A stretch of DNA of 64,000 nucleotides from a virus: positions 1 through 64,000 of the IMG/VR virus record IMGVR_UViG_3300036861_001106; one strand, written 5' to 3'. Shown here one piece after another: positions 28,775 to 37,401 of the stretch; within the stretch, counting starts at the first letter, position 1; the number at the start of each line of letters is the position of its first letter. Under the pieces are notes generated by a model that was not told where the DNA came from, did no database searches, and was given only the letters and a program-made list of their open reading frames with translations. The position numbers and the translations under genes were made by a program.

Positions 28775-30367
28775 GTGCTGCGCAACGACGTCACCGCCCT
28801 CAACCAGTTGATCGCCACCAGCGGCGAGCACATCGTCCCGGGGACACCCACCGCCTCGGCGACAAAGGCACTCCTGCGGCTGGGCAATGCCCTCGTCGGT
28901 GGTGACGCCGATGGCTGCTACCTGGGTCTCAACGCGCCCAGTGGCTGGGTCGGCGACTACCTGCGCCTCCAGCTCAACGCGGTGGACGTGCTGCGGCTCG
29001 ACAGCCTTGGCAACCTGGGCGTCGGAGTCTCGGCCACCTCGGGTTTTCGGATCCACGCCGAGGCTGACGGCAACTTCGACAACATGGTCCGGGTGAACAA
29101 CGTCAACACGGGCAATGGTGCCGCCGCCGGCTCCTCGGTGCAGGTACGCTGTGGGGGGACCGACACCGCGAGCGGGCGACTGACGGCCTGGGGTGGCAGT
29201 CACGCCTCGACGTTTCGAGCAAACCGGGTCAGTGTCGTTGCCAACTCGGACGCCACCGGGGTCACCCTGGAGGCCAACAATGCCTCGCAGGACATTCGCT
29301 TCGTGCTGCCAACGCCGCTGGATGAGCAGGCCAGGTTCGCCAGCACCGGTGAGCTGCTGATTGGCACGACCTCCACTCTGGGGCGCCTAGCAGTTGTTGG
29401 GCGCATTGACCAGATTCAATCTGTTGTCAGGGCTTTTTCAACCCAGACAACCAACCTTGCAGAGTGGCAGTCGTCGGCGCCAGCGATTCTTGTGGCGATA
29501 CTGGGTGATGGTCGCCTGCAAGTCAATCCAGCTACCAATGCTTTGGCATTTTTTGGCGGCACGGGGTCAATAAACAACACTCGCGTTTCTATCTTCAACA
29601 ATCAGAACGCCACCCTGATCCCGCTTGGAATACGTGCTCACGCCTCGCAAACAGCTTCCGCGCTTGAGGTGCAGGACAACGGCGGCACCTCCCGTGTCAC
29701 AGTCGGCAGCCTTACGCAGGTCGCCAGCATCACCCTGGCCGTGAGAGGCATTGCATCACAGACTGGCAAGCTGCAGGAGTGGCAGACGAGTGCCGGGGGC
29801 ACTCTCGCGTACGTCCAGGCAGATGGTCCATGCTACTTCCCCCAGGCTGGCATTGGCGTTTTCGCTGCACAGGCCGGCGTTGGACTCTTCGTCACTGGCT
29901 CCGACGCAACGGCAGTGACCCAGGTTTTGCGCCAGTTGACGTCCCAGACGGGTCACCTGCTGGAGGCTCGTGACGACAGCAACGGGAGCCTCTTCACCTT
30001 CACGAACATCGGTGATCTGACGTTTAACCGCCGCTCCTCGACGACAGGTGGGCGCCAGGTGGCGGACCTCATCGCCGAGTTTGTCGTCAGTACGGACGCC
30101 TCGCGCACGGGTCGCTTCAAGCTGCGCGCCACGGACTTCAACGCGACGCGTGAGGTGCTGCGGGGCGAGGCGGACGGGACGAACCCGATGGTCGGCTTCC
30201 TGGGGACCAATGCCTTCCGGGCTACTGGGTGGGCAACGGCGACAGGCACTGCCACACGCACGACTTTCGACACGACCACTGTCACGCTGGCAGGATTGGC
30301 TGAGAGGGTCAAGGCTCTACTTGATGATCTCCACCAGACAGCAGGCTATGGTTTGCTGAGGACGTAA
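28775..30367 (+). CDS. Fibre or appendage protein
   Basis: A 530-residue beta-rich protein. It repeats a unit with QTTNLAEWQSSAP, QTGKLQEWQTSAG and QTGHLLEARDDSN, a pattern seen in the shafts of tail fibres and some bacterial surface proteins. The N-terminal part has LRLDSLGNLGVGV, typical of trimeric fibre entry segments. The C-terminal end (TVTLAGLAERVKALLDDLH) may be a trimerisation helix. GTG 28775 has GGAGG seven bases upstream. It would project from the virion and bind the host surface. Confidence 0.6.
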   Translation: MLRNDVTALNQLIATSGEHIVPGTPTASATKALLRLGNALVGGDADGCYLGLNAPSGWVGDYLRLQLNAVDVLRLDSLGNLGVGVSATSGFRIHAEADGNFDNMVRVNNVNTGNGAAAGSSVQVRCGGTDTASGRLTAWGGSHASTFRANRVSVVANSDATGVTLEANNASQDIRFVLPTPLDEQARFASTGELLIGTTSTLGRLAVVGRIDQIQSVVRAFSTQTTNLAEWQSSAPAILVAILGDGRLQVNPATNALAFFGGTGSINNTRVSIFNNQNATLIPLGIRAHASQTASALEVQDNGGTSRVTVGSLTQVASITLAVRGIASQTGKLQEWQTSAGGTLAYVQADGPCYFPQAGIGVFAAQAGVGLFVTGSDATAVTQVLRQLTSQTGHLLEARDDSNGSLFTFTNIGDLTFNRRSSTTGGRQVADLIAEFVVSTDASRTGRFKLRATDFNATREVLRGEADGTNPMVGFLGTNAFRATGWATATGTATRTTFDTTTVTLAGLAERVKALLDDLHQTAGYGLLRT

Positions 30368-30369
30368 CG

Positions 30370-30636
30370 TTGGCAAATTTCGGTGACATCCCGGGAAACA
30401 CAGACGTTCTCGGGAAGGCAGTGCGAACCGGCTCGATCACCGTCACTGCCCTGGAGCTAACCAAGGCGATCACCTTCGCCAGCAACATGCCCTCTGTCAG
30501 TTTCAAGGTCTTCTTTGCGCCCGAGGGGAACCTAGCTGCAATTCTGTGGGCTACGAGCAAGGCTACGACGGGCTTCACGCTCAACCTGTCAGTGGGCGTT
30601 GCAGGCACGATTGACTGGCTGGCAGTTGAAGACTAG
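30370..30636 (+). CDS. Small beta-rich virion protein
   Basis: An 88-residue protein of short strands (SITVTALELTKAITFA, SVSFKVFFAPEG). TTG 30370 follows the fibre gene by two bases. It is probably a fibre accessory or head-surface protein. Confidence 0.5.
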   Translation: MANFGDIPGNTDVLGKAVRTGSITVTALELTKAITFASNMPSVSFKVFFAPEGNLAAILWATSKATTGFTLNLSVGVAGTIDWLAVED

Positions 30637-30638
30637 CC

Positions 30639-31736
30639 ATGATTCATAACTTAGCCACCGTCGCACCCGTTGTGGGCAACGACGGCACACAGGGGTACGA
30701 GGTCGGCTCCAAGTGGCTGAACGTCGTGACGGGCCAGCTCTATTCCTGCACCAGCGCTGCCACCGGGGCAGCCACCTGGTCGCCTGTGGACAAGGTGGTG
30801 CTGGAGCAGGACCCTACCCTGCTGCCCGCGACGAAGCTGGGCAGTGGGAGCCTGGACTCCAGCAAGTTCCTGCGCGGCGACCAGATGTGGGCGACACCGC
30901 CCGCTGGTGGCACCCCACCCACCGGCACGGGCTTCCGGCACGTCACTGCCGGGGCTGAGGACTCCGCCGCGAAGCTGGTGGAGAATGCGGACGTTGCCAG
31001 CGCGGCAGCCATCGCGGAGAGCAAGCTCTCCCTGAACTTTGCCACGCACTCCAACGCGAACGACCCGAGCAGTGGCGAGAAGAGCGCCCTGGCGGGCACC
31101 AGCGGCACGCCGGGGTCGGGGAACAAGTACGTCACCGACGGCGACGCGCGGAACACGAACTCCCGGGCGCCGACGAGCCACGGGGCTAGCCTGCACGACG
31201 GCACGGTGGAGGCGACGGCCAACAAGGGGGCTGCCAGTGGGTACGCTGGCCTGGGCAGCAACTCCCTGGTGCCGACTGCGCAGCTCGGCACTGGGACACC
31301 GGACACCACCAAGTTCCTGCGCGGTGACCAGACTTGGGTCGCACCGCCCGGGGCACCGGGCGCGCGGGAGGACCTGGTGGCCTACTGGGAGGTCACCAGC
31401 ACCAAGACCAACATCGGCGCATCGTTCGTGGACATCTACGTGAACACCAACGCCGATGGGAAGAGCGTGCAGATTGACACCAACGGCAAGACCCAGGTGC
31501 GCCTGGCAGTGCTCTGGAACAAGATTGGGACCGGCACGCAGACGGTGCAGGTGCTGGAGGTCGGGACTGCCAACGTGCTGATCTCCCTGGACGTGGTGAG
31601 TGGCCGCAACGCCAGCGCACTCACCGCCATCCCAGCGGCGCTGCAGAACAGCGTGAAGATTTACAAGCTGCAGGCGAAGAGCACGACCGCAGCAGACGAT
31701 CCCGTCTTCGAGGGTTGTCAAATTTTTCTCAAATGA
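30639..31736 (+). CDS. Fibre protein with repeated FLRGDQ units
   Basis: A 365-residue Gly/Ser/Ala-rich protein. KFLRGDQMWATPP and KFLRGDQTWVAPP occur about 150 residues apart, a repeat common in tail-fibre shafts. The N-terminal YEVGSKWLNVVTGQLY segment is typical of fibre head-binding modules, and the C-terminal 130 residues form a separate beta domain. It is probably a receptor-binding or appendage protein. Confidence 0.65.
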   Translation: MIHNLATVAPVVGNDGTQGYEVGSKWLNVVTGQLYSCTSAATGAATWSPVDKVVLEQDPTLLPATKLGSGSLDSSKFLRGDQMWATPPAGGTPPTGTGFRHVTAGAEDSAAKLVENADVASAAAIAESKLSLNFATHSNANDPSSGEKSALAGTSGTPGSGNKYVTDGDARNTNSRAPTSHGASLHDGTVEATANKGAASGYAGLGSNSLVPTAQLGTGTPDTTKFLRGDQTWVAPPGAPGAREDLVAYWEVTSTKTNIGASFVDIYVNTNADGKSVQIDTNGKTQVRLAVLWNKIGTGTQTVQVLEVGTANVLISLDVVSGRNASALTAIPAALQNSVKIYKLQAKSTTAADDPVFEGCQIFLK

Positions 31737-31770
31737 TTCAGGCTCTACCTGAAGTAAGGAGGACCAACCA

Positions 31771-32055
31771 ATGGCTGTTGACACCACCGACAAGGCGCTG
31801 AACCTGTGCACGCGACTTGCGGATGCAGCGAATCGGCTCATGATTGCGGTTGAGGACCTGGCAAACCTCAAGGACGAGAAGGAGAGTGCCGGGCTGACTC
31901 TCACTGCCGCTGAGATTGAGGCGGCGCTTGACGCCTCCAGCCTGAAGCACGCCGATGGGACTGACTTCGACAACGTCATCAGCTCCGGGGCGGCAGTCAA
32001 GACGTTCCTGGTGACCAACTTTCACGACGACATCTTCGCCAAGGTTCGCCCATGA
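31771..32055 (+). CDS. Hypothetical helical protein
   Basis: A 94-residue protein, helical, with a central acidic part. ATG 31771 has GTAAGGAGG upstream. It overlaps the endolysin start by four bases. No membrane segment is present, so it is not an obvious holin. Confidence 0.5.
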   Translation: MAVDTTDKALNLCTRLADAANRLMIAVEDLANLKDEKESAGLTLTAAEIEAALDASSLKHADGTDFDNVISSGAAVKTFLVTNFHDDIFAKVRP

Positions 32056-32636
32056 CGGAGCCCAGGATCTTCACCTGCGAGGAGTGGGGTGCCCTCCCCG
32101 TGCACCGGGCCTTTCCCACCAAGCCTGCGGTGGGCACCGTGATTCACCACACTGCGTCGCCGAATGCCACGCCGCTCCTGGGTCCTGAGGAGCTGCACCG
32201 GTCCTTCAAGCTGGCTCGGGCCATCCAGCGGGACCACCTCGCGCGAAGGTGGGCGGACACCGGGCAGCACTTCCTGGTCAGCCGCGGTGGCATCATCCTG
32301 GAGGGGCGCCATGGGAGCCTTGCCGCCGCACGCCGGGGGCGCTGCGTGCGTGGCTCCCACGCAGGCAACAACCTGGCGAACTCCCAGTGGTTCGGCATCG
32401 AGACCGAGGGGCGCTACGACCAGGAGTTCCTCGTCACCGATGCACAGTGGCAGGCGCTGGTGACGCTGCATGCGTGGTTGGCCCACTGGGGTGACTTCGA
32501 CACGGCGACTGTTCAACCACACAGTCACTTCAGGCCAACGGAGTGTCCTGGGCACCTCCGCGATCACCTTGGCCGGCTGCGGCAGGAGGCCCATGACCTG
32601 AAGATGAGGCTCAGGTTCCCACAAGATAACCCTTGA
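32052..32636 (+). CDS. Endolysin, N-acetylmuramoyl-L-alanine amidase (Amidase_2)
   Basis: A 194-residue protein. VIHHTASPN (30-38) supplies the first zinc His, WADTGQHFLVSRGG and FGIETEGRY the core strands, and PHSHF with TECPG (H157, C165) the other zinc ligands. The family cuts the bond between N-acetylmuramic acid and L-alanine in peptidoglycan. No separate wall-binding domain is seen; the C-terminus is a short helix. ATG 32052 overlaps the previous stop (ATGA). Confidence 0.85.
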   Translation: MTEPRIFTCEEWGALPVHRAFPTKPAVGTVIHHTASPNATPLLGPEELHRSFKLARAIQRDHLARRWADTGQHFLVSRGGIILEGRHGSLAAARRGRCVRGSHAGNNLANSQWFGIETEGRYDQEFLVTDAQWQALVTLHAWLAHWGDFDTATVQPHSHFRPTECPGHLRDHLGRLRQEAHDLKMRLRFPQDNP

Positions 32637-32651
32637 GGGTGACCCAGTCCG

Positions 32652-32680
32652 TGTCAAGTGTCGCTGAATCGCGGTAGAAT
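32652..32680 (+). promoter_or_regulatory. Promoter ahead of the capsid genes
   Basis: TAGAAT (32675-32680) is a good -10 box; the -35 candidate TGTCAA (32652-32657, 17-base spacer) is weak. It lies between the endolysin and the gene at 32708. Confidence 0.5.
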
Positions 32681-32707
32681 TCAGACAAGTGTCAGAGTGG
32701 AGGCTCC

Positions 32708-33139
32708 ATGTTCGAGCAATTGCTGAAGTTTGCGCTGCCGCACCTTGGAGGTGACCTCAAGGATCGTCTCCTCCACCAGTTGGAGGCGGCAGTCAAGCAG
32801 CTCGCGGTGGATCAGCTCGCCAAGAGCACGGCGCACGTCCTGCTGAAGTCCATCGACAGTGTGATCGCGGTGGCGGTGGCCAACCTCTCCCGGGGTGATG
32901 CGCAGAAGCTTGCCAGCGCCTACGCGCTGGAGGTCCTGCGGCAGCTCGACCAGCTCAGTGACGCGGTGCATGCCTACATCCCCATGCAGGTCACGGTGGA
33001 GGTGGCCAAGCAGGAGCATGGGGCCACAAGCCCGCAGGCTGCGGCTGCCCGCAAGGCCCGCGAGGCTGGGATTGCGGAGCTGAAACAAGAGGTAAAGGAC
33101 CTCTTGAAGTCGGCCACCGGTGGAGATGTGAAGGACTAG
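32708..33139 (+). CDS. Helical protein upstream of the capsid gene
   Basis: A 143-residue, almost fully helical protein with Ala/Leu/Lys heptads (DQLAKSTAHVLLKSI, ARKAREAGIAELKQEVKDLL). ATG 32708 has GTGGAGG upstream. Its place before the capsid polyprotein could suit an assembly factor. No family is recognised. Confidence 0.5.
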   Translation: MFEQLLKFALPHLGGDLKDRLLHQLEAAVKQLAVDQLAKSTAHVLLKSIDSVIAVAVANLSRGDAQKLASAYALEVLRQLDQLSDAVHAYIPMQVTVEVAKQEHGATSPQAAAARKAREAGIAELKQEVKDLLKSATGGDVKD

Positions 33140-33151
33140 GGGGACACGTCG

Positions 33152-36100
33152 TTGCCCTACGCCAGGACCAGCGAGCTGCCAGAGGGTGTCAAGGGTGCCC
33201 TGCCGAAGCGGGGTCAACGCATCTTTCGCGCTGCGTTCAATGCCGCTCACCGCACCTACGGTGGCAATGAGGAGCGGGCCTTCAAAGTGGCCTGGGCGGC
33301 GGTGAAGCGCGTCTTCAAGAAGAAGGGTGGCAAGTGGGTCAAGGCCAGCCAGTCTGATCTGACCACCCAGCAGCTCCTCCTGGACACGCAGCGGCTCTAC
33401 CAGGAGCACTGGCGCCGCAACCCCGAGGCGCTGCCTGCCCAGCGCACGGTCAACGACCTGCTGGCGCAGGTGGCAGCCAACCCGACACAGGACTTGCGAC
33501 TCCTGCGGCAGCTTGAGGGGCTCGGTGTCCCGTACTTTGACTTCGAGGCGCTTGTGCAGTCATACGCGAATCCAATGCCGTGTGCGCCTCACACCGATGA
33601 CTTTCCCGGCTCCCTGGACCACCGCATCCGGCGGGTGTGCTGCGCCGTGCGGGATGAGGGCGACGAGTACCTGGGCGAGTACGGGTACGTGCTGGCAGTC
33701 TACCCCAACTTCGCCGTCTGCTGCTCCCTGGACGAGGGCGATGAGGACACTGACTACTGGAAGGTTGACTACACGTTCAACCCGACGACGTTTGAGGTGG
33801 CACTGGGCGACGCCCAGCCGGTCGAGGTCCTGACCGTCGTGGTGCCGCATGAGGGGGAGGCGATGGAGACACCAGAGCGCGAGGGCCTGAACATCGGCGG
33901 GACTCAGACCGTGGTCGACCAGGAGGCCAAGTTCAAGACCGACAACGGTCAGCAGTTCTCCCGAGGTGCCTACCTCATCATCGGCGACCCTGACCTCCCC
34001 TCGACCTGGAAGGTGCGCGTGGAGGAGACGCCGGGCAAGGTGACGGTGCCGCAGCTTGGGCGTGCCTACGCAGCCCTGACCAAGGGCTTTCGGGGCAACA
34101 AGGTTGCAGCCTCCGGCGGTGACAAGTCGGCGGCGCTGGGCAAGCTCAAGTCGCTCTACAAGTCGCACGACGCCGAGTGGCCCGGTGACAAGCAGAGCGT
34201 GGCGCCTGACCTCACGGGGGCCTTGAACCAGGACCCCCAGTGGACCACCACGCCCACCTGGCTGGCCCAGGGGCAGCCGCCGCCGGGCGGGGACGAGGAC
34301 CTCGTCCAGACCTGCGCGCTTGAGCTTGAGCAGGTGGAGGTGGACAAGCAGACGGGAGTCATGCACATTCGAGCCTGCCTCACCGTCGGGAACGTCCTGA
34401 ACGCCATGGGGGAGGTCTACCCGACGCAGGTGTGGGAGGACAACCTCCCCTTCTTGCAGACAGCCGCCGAGCAGGGGGCGCTCCTCGGCGAGTCCAACCA
34501 CCCACCGCCGGGTGAGTCATCCCTGGACCGCTCCTGCATCCTCTGGGATGAGGTGTGGCTTGAGGGTGACCGGCTGATGGGCGCTGGTCGCGTGCTGCCC
34601 ACGGTGCCCTCTGGGCAGAACCTGCAGATGCTCCTGCAGCACGATGCCAAGGTGGACGTCTCCTCCCGGGGCAAGGGCACGCGCAAGCAGGGCGACTGGG
34701 TCAACCCCACCACCGGCGAGCGGTACCAGGATGCGTTGGTGATCCAGCGTGGGTACCGCTGCCGCACATTCGACGCTGTCGGGTCCGGCGCCTCGCCGGG
34801 CGCGACCATCACCACGCACGAGATGGCGCAGCAGGCCGACCTTACTGCTGAGGAGCACGACATGAAAGAGATCGAAACCCTGTCGCAGCAGGTCCAGGCG
34901 CAGGCTGCGACCCTCGCGCAGATCACCGAGACGCTGGCGAAGCTTGCCGCACCCCCGCCCGCCCCGACACCCCCTGCGGCGGGCGCTGCCACCGCCGCGC
35001 TGGATGTCCCGGTTACCGCACCAGCCACAGCAGCACTGCAGCAGGCAGCCCCGGACTTCGTGGCTACCCTCACCGCGGTGGCTGCGCAGCAGGAGCGGAT
35101 GATGCCCCTCCTGCTGGAGGAGCGCAAGCGGCAGCTCCTGGAGCAGGCGCGCACGGAGCACAAGCTCCCGCAACAGTGGCTCAACTCCTACCGCAACATC
35201 CTCAACGAGGGGCAGTGCAAGTCCATCGCGGAGCTGGAGGCGCACTCCGAGCGCATGCTGCCGGCGGTGCTCTCGATGTACAAGGAGCGCCCGCAGTTGG
35301 CGCACGGCTTCCAGGTCCAGCAGGACCCTGGGGAGCGCCCTGGCCCGAAGACCCCCCGGCAGATGATTGACTTCCTGGTCAAGGACGTGGACGACACGGT
35401 CCTCTACGACCCACAGAGCTTCATCCGGCAGGATGATGAGACAGGTGCGCCGGTGCACGCACCCGACTCGGTGAAGACCCGGCGGCGCCAACTGCGGCAG
35501 ATCCTGCTGAACATCGCCCAGCACCAGGATGACAACTGGAATGGCCCTGCTGCGCTGACGGCGTTTGTGCGGCTCTACCAGGGCTACGACCCCATCCAGG
35601 TCAAGGATGCATGGATGGACCAGGCCTGCGCTGACTGCACCACCTCGGTGGCAGCCGGTGGCGCGCCCTCCAGCGCGCTGTTCATCTTCCCGCTGGTCCG
35701 GGCGGTCTACCCGCAGCTCATCGCGCCGGAGATCGCCTCTATCCAGCCGATGGACCGGCCTGACGGGCGCATCTTCTTCCTGAATGCGTTCCGGTGCCCA
35801 GTGCCGGGCATGGACGTGGTGGACCAGTCGGGGGCCACGATCTCCAACCGGATGTTCATGGACCGCAGCTCGTCCTTCAGCTCGTCCTTCGCGGATCGCG
35901 CGGCTGAGTGCGACGAGGCGGCGAAGATCCAGCTCCGGCTGGCCTCCGTGTCGGTGACGGCGACGACCAAGGCCCTCACCTCCATCAACACGATTGAGGA
36001 GCTGCAGGACCTGCGGGCCTACCATGGGCTGGACGTGAACACCGAGCTGATGTCAGCCCTCTCCCGGGAGATTGCCCTGGAGTGGAACCTCACCGTGCTC

Positions 36101-36646
36101 AACGAGATGGTCGCGGGCGCCACGGCCAGCGCACGCTTCTATGGCACCAACGCTCCCACTGGCTACACGCAGAAGGAGTGGGCGGAGTACCTGCCGCGCT
36201 ACATCGACGCGGTGAGCATGGACATCTTCTCCAAGCGCCACGGCAACGCGACGCACGTCATCGCCGGGCCGCAGGCCATCCTCCGGTTGGGCGCAGCCTA
36301 CCGGCAGCCGGTGCAGCCGACGGGGGTCAATCCGCAGGTCTACCCCGGCCTGGCCGTGACGCCCTGGCTGGCTGGCACCAGCGCTGACATCAAGGTCTAC
36401 CAGACGAGCTTCTGGACAGGGGTGAACCAGAACACCATCCTGGTCATCCGCCGGGGTGCCGACTGGTCGGACACGGGGTACGTGTTCGCCCCCTACATCG
36501 ACTACATCGCGCCCCTCCTGACGCTGCCGGACACCTTCACCCAGAAGCAGGGTGTGATGTCCCGTGCAGCGCACCGGGTGGTCGTGGGTGACACCATGGG
36601 CACCATCACCATCGTGCCGGGTGACACCGGCGTTGAGGTGCCGTAG
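33152..36646 (+). CDS. ChaB domain-prohead protease-scaffold-major capsid polyprotein
   Basis: An uninterrupted 1164-residue frame. Residues 7-66 are a ChaB-type domain (LPEGVKGALPKRGQRIF, VAWAAVKRVF, GGKWV). Residues about 160-350 hold two unassigned segments. Residues about 385-570 match T4 gp21-like prohead proteases, with the active His in GESNHP (446-451) and Ser in SSRG (504-507). A coiled-coil and Pro/Ala linker follows (571-730), then a T4-like capsid protein to the end (LVRAVYPQLIAPEIASIQPMD and the C-terminal strands). Normally these are separate genes. TTG 33152 has AGGGGG upstream. ATG 34862 (residue 571) has its own GAGGAG and could give a scaffold-capsid product without the protease. 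Confidence 0.8.
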   Translation: MPYARTSELPEGVKGALPKRGQRIFRAAFNAAHRTYGGNEERAFKVAWAAVKRVFKKKGGKWVKASQSDLTTQQLLLDTQRLYQEHWRRNPEALPAQRTVNDLLAQVAANPTQDLRLLRQLEGLGVPYFDFEALVQSYANPMPCAPHTDDFPGSLDHRIRRVCCAVRDEGDEYLGEYGYVLAVYPNFAVCCSLDEGDEDTDYWKVDYTFNPTTFEVALGDAQPVEVLTVVVPHEGEAMETPEREGLNIGGTQTVVDQEAKFKTDNGQQFSRGAYLIIGDPDLPSTWKVRVEETPGKVTVPQLGRAYAALTKGFRGNKVAASGGDKSAALGKLKSLYKSHDAEWPGDKQSVAPDLTGALNQDPQWTTTPTWLAQGQPPPGGDEDLVQTCALELEQVEVDKQTGVMHIRACLTVGNVLNAMGEVYPTQVWEDNLPFLQTAAEQGALLGESNHPPPGESSLDRSCILWDEVWLEGDRLMGAGRVLPTVPSGQNLQMLLQHDAKVDVSSRGKGTRKQGDWVNPTTGERYQDALVIQRGYRCRTFDAVGSGASPGATITTHEMAQQADLTAEEHDMKEIETLSQQVQAQAATLAQITETLAKLAAPPPAPTPPAAGAATAALDVPVTAPATAALQQAAPDFVATLTAVAAQQERMMPLLLEERKRQLLEQARTEHKLPQQWLNSYRNILNEGQCKSIAELEAHSERMLPAVLSMYKERPQLAHGFQVQQDPGERPGPKTPRQMIDFLVKDVDDTVLYDPQSFIRQDDETGAPVHAPDSVKTRRRQLRQILLNIAQHQDDNWNGPAALTAFVRLYQGYDPIQVKDAWMDQACADCTTSVAAGGAPSSALFIFPLVRAVYPQLIAPEIASIQPMDRPDGRIFFLNAFRCPVPGMDVVDQSGATISNRMFMDRSSSFSSSFADRAAECDEAAKIQLRLASVSVTATTKALTSINTIEELQDLRAYHGLDVNTELMSALSREIALEWNLTVLNEMVAGATASARFYGTNAPTGYTQKEWAEYLPRYIDAVSMDIFSKRHGNATHVIAGPQAILRLGAAYRQPVQPTGVNPQVYPGLAVTPWLAGTSADIKVYQTSFWTGVNQNTILVIRRGADWSDTGYVFAPYIDYIAPLLTLPDTFTQKQGVMSRAAHRVVVGDTMGTITIVPGDTGVEVP

Positions 36647-36653
36647 ACTGACC

Positions 36654-36679
36654 GAGTGCCAGGCTGCCCCCTGGCGCTC
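36654..36679. other. Hairpin after the capsid gene
   Basis: GAGTGCCAGG (36654-36663) pairs with CCTGGCGCTC (36670-36679), ten pairs with one wobble, but no T tract follows. It may stabilise the capsid mRNA or slow polymerase. Confidence 0.5.
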
Positions 36680-36690
36680 ACCAACTCACC

Positions 36691-36918
36691 ATGAGTGAAC
36701 TCCGAGGGCTGGTCAAGAACATGGGTAACGCGCCGGTGAAGTGGGGGACCACTGTGATTCCACCCCACGCCATCGGCACGTTGCCCCTGGTGACGATTCA
36801 CGTGCTGCAGCGGCGACCCATCCCGCAACTCAAGGTGATGGAGGATGACCCGCTGCTGCAGCCCTTCGTGCGGACTCCGCATCAACCGTTCTCGGCAAGA
36901 TACTGCAGGGAGGAGTGA
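36691..36918 (+). CDS. Small hypothetical protein
   Basis: A 75-residue protein, ATG 36691, placed 44 bases after the capsid gene behind the hairpin. It has a short beta-rich part (APVKWGTTVIPPHAIGTL). A head-completion role would fit the position, but no family is recognised. Confidence 0.5.
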   Translation: MSELRGLVKNMGNAPVKWGTTVIPPHAIGTLPLVTIHVLQRRPIPQLKVMEDDPLLQPFVRTPHQPFSARYCREE

Positions 36919-36921
36919 CCA

Positions 36922-37101
36922 GTGCACAACGTTCAAATTCAACCGGGCAAGTGGTACTGCGTCGACAGTAACGCCCCGCACCACGTCAAGGCTGGGCCCT
37001 TCGACACGCAGGCTGAGGCTGCGAGTGCGTCCAGTGCAATGGATCAGGTGCTGGTGGGCACGAACTCGGTTCTCTGGGGTGATCCCATCGACGAGGACTA
37101 G
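36922..37101 (+). CDS. Small protein, paralogue of the next gene
   Basis: A 59-residue protein, GTG 36922 with GGGAGGAG upstream. KWYCVDSNA and VKAGPFDTQAEAAS align with QWYVVDGQD and LSGPYTDKGAAEG of the gene at 37138, so the two arose by duplication. It is too short for usual ORF lists. The pattern (W-x-VVD, GPF-x-T-x-x-A) recalls small SPOR-like folds, but this is only a resemblance. Confidence 0.55.
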   Translation: MHNVQIQPGKWYCVDSNAPHHVKAGPFDTQAEAASASSAMDQVLVGTNSVLWGDPIDED

Positions 37102-37137
37102 CAGGCGTCGACAACGGACGGGGAGGAGGTGAGTAGG

Positions 37138-37395
37138 ATGCTGGTGAAGGACCAGTGGTACGTCGTGGATGGGCAGGACAACGTGCTCTCCGGGCCCTAC
37201 ACGGACAAGGGCGCCGCGGAGGGGCACGTGACGGGGAGTGGGCAGTTCGTGAAGCAGGCGCTGGACGGGACGACCTTCGTGGCGACTCCGACGCAGGACG
37301 TCGACCTGCTGCCCAAGGGCAAGCGGGTGTTGACGGGTGAGTCGGATGCCATCAAGGTTGACCGCACCGACGTGATGTCCAAGAAGAAGCCGTAA
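37138..37395 (+). CDS. Small protein, paralogue of the previous gene
   Basis: An 85-residue protein; ATG 37138 has GGAGGT seven bases upstream. Its first half repeats the neighbour's pattern and the second half is a basic extension ending KKKP. It lies between capsid and neck genes. The function is unknown. Confidence 0.55.
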   Translation: MLVKDQWYVVDGQDNVLSGPYTDKGAAEGHVTGSGQFVKQALDGTTFVATPTQDVDLLPKGKRVLTGESDAIKVDRTDVMSKKKP

Positions 37396-37401
37396 GTCGG
37401 G

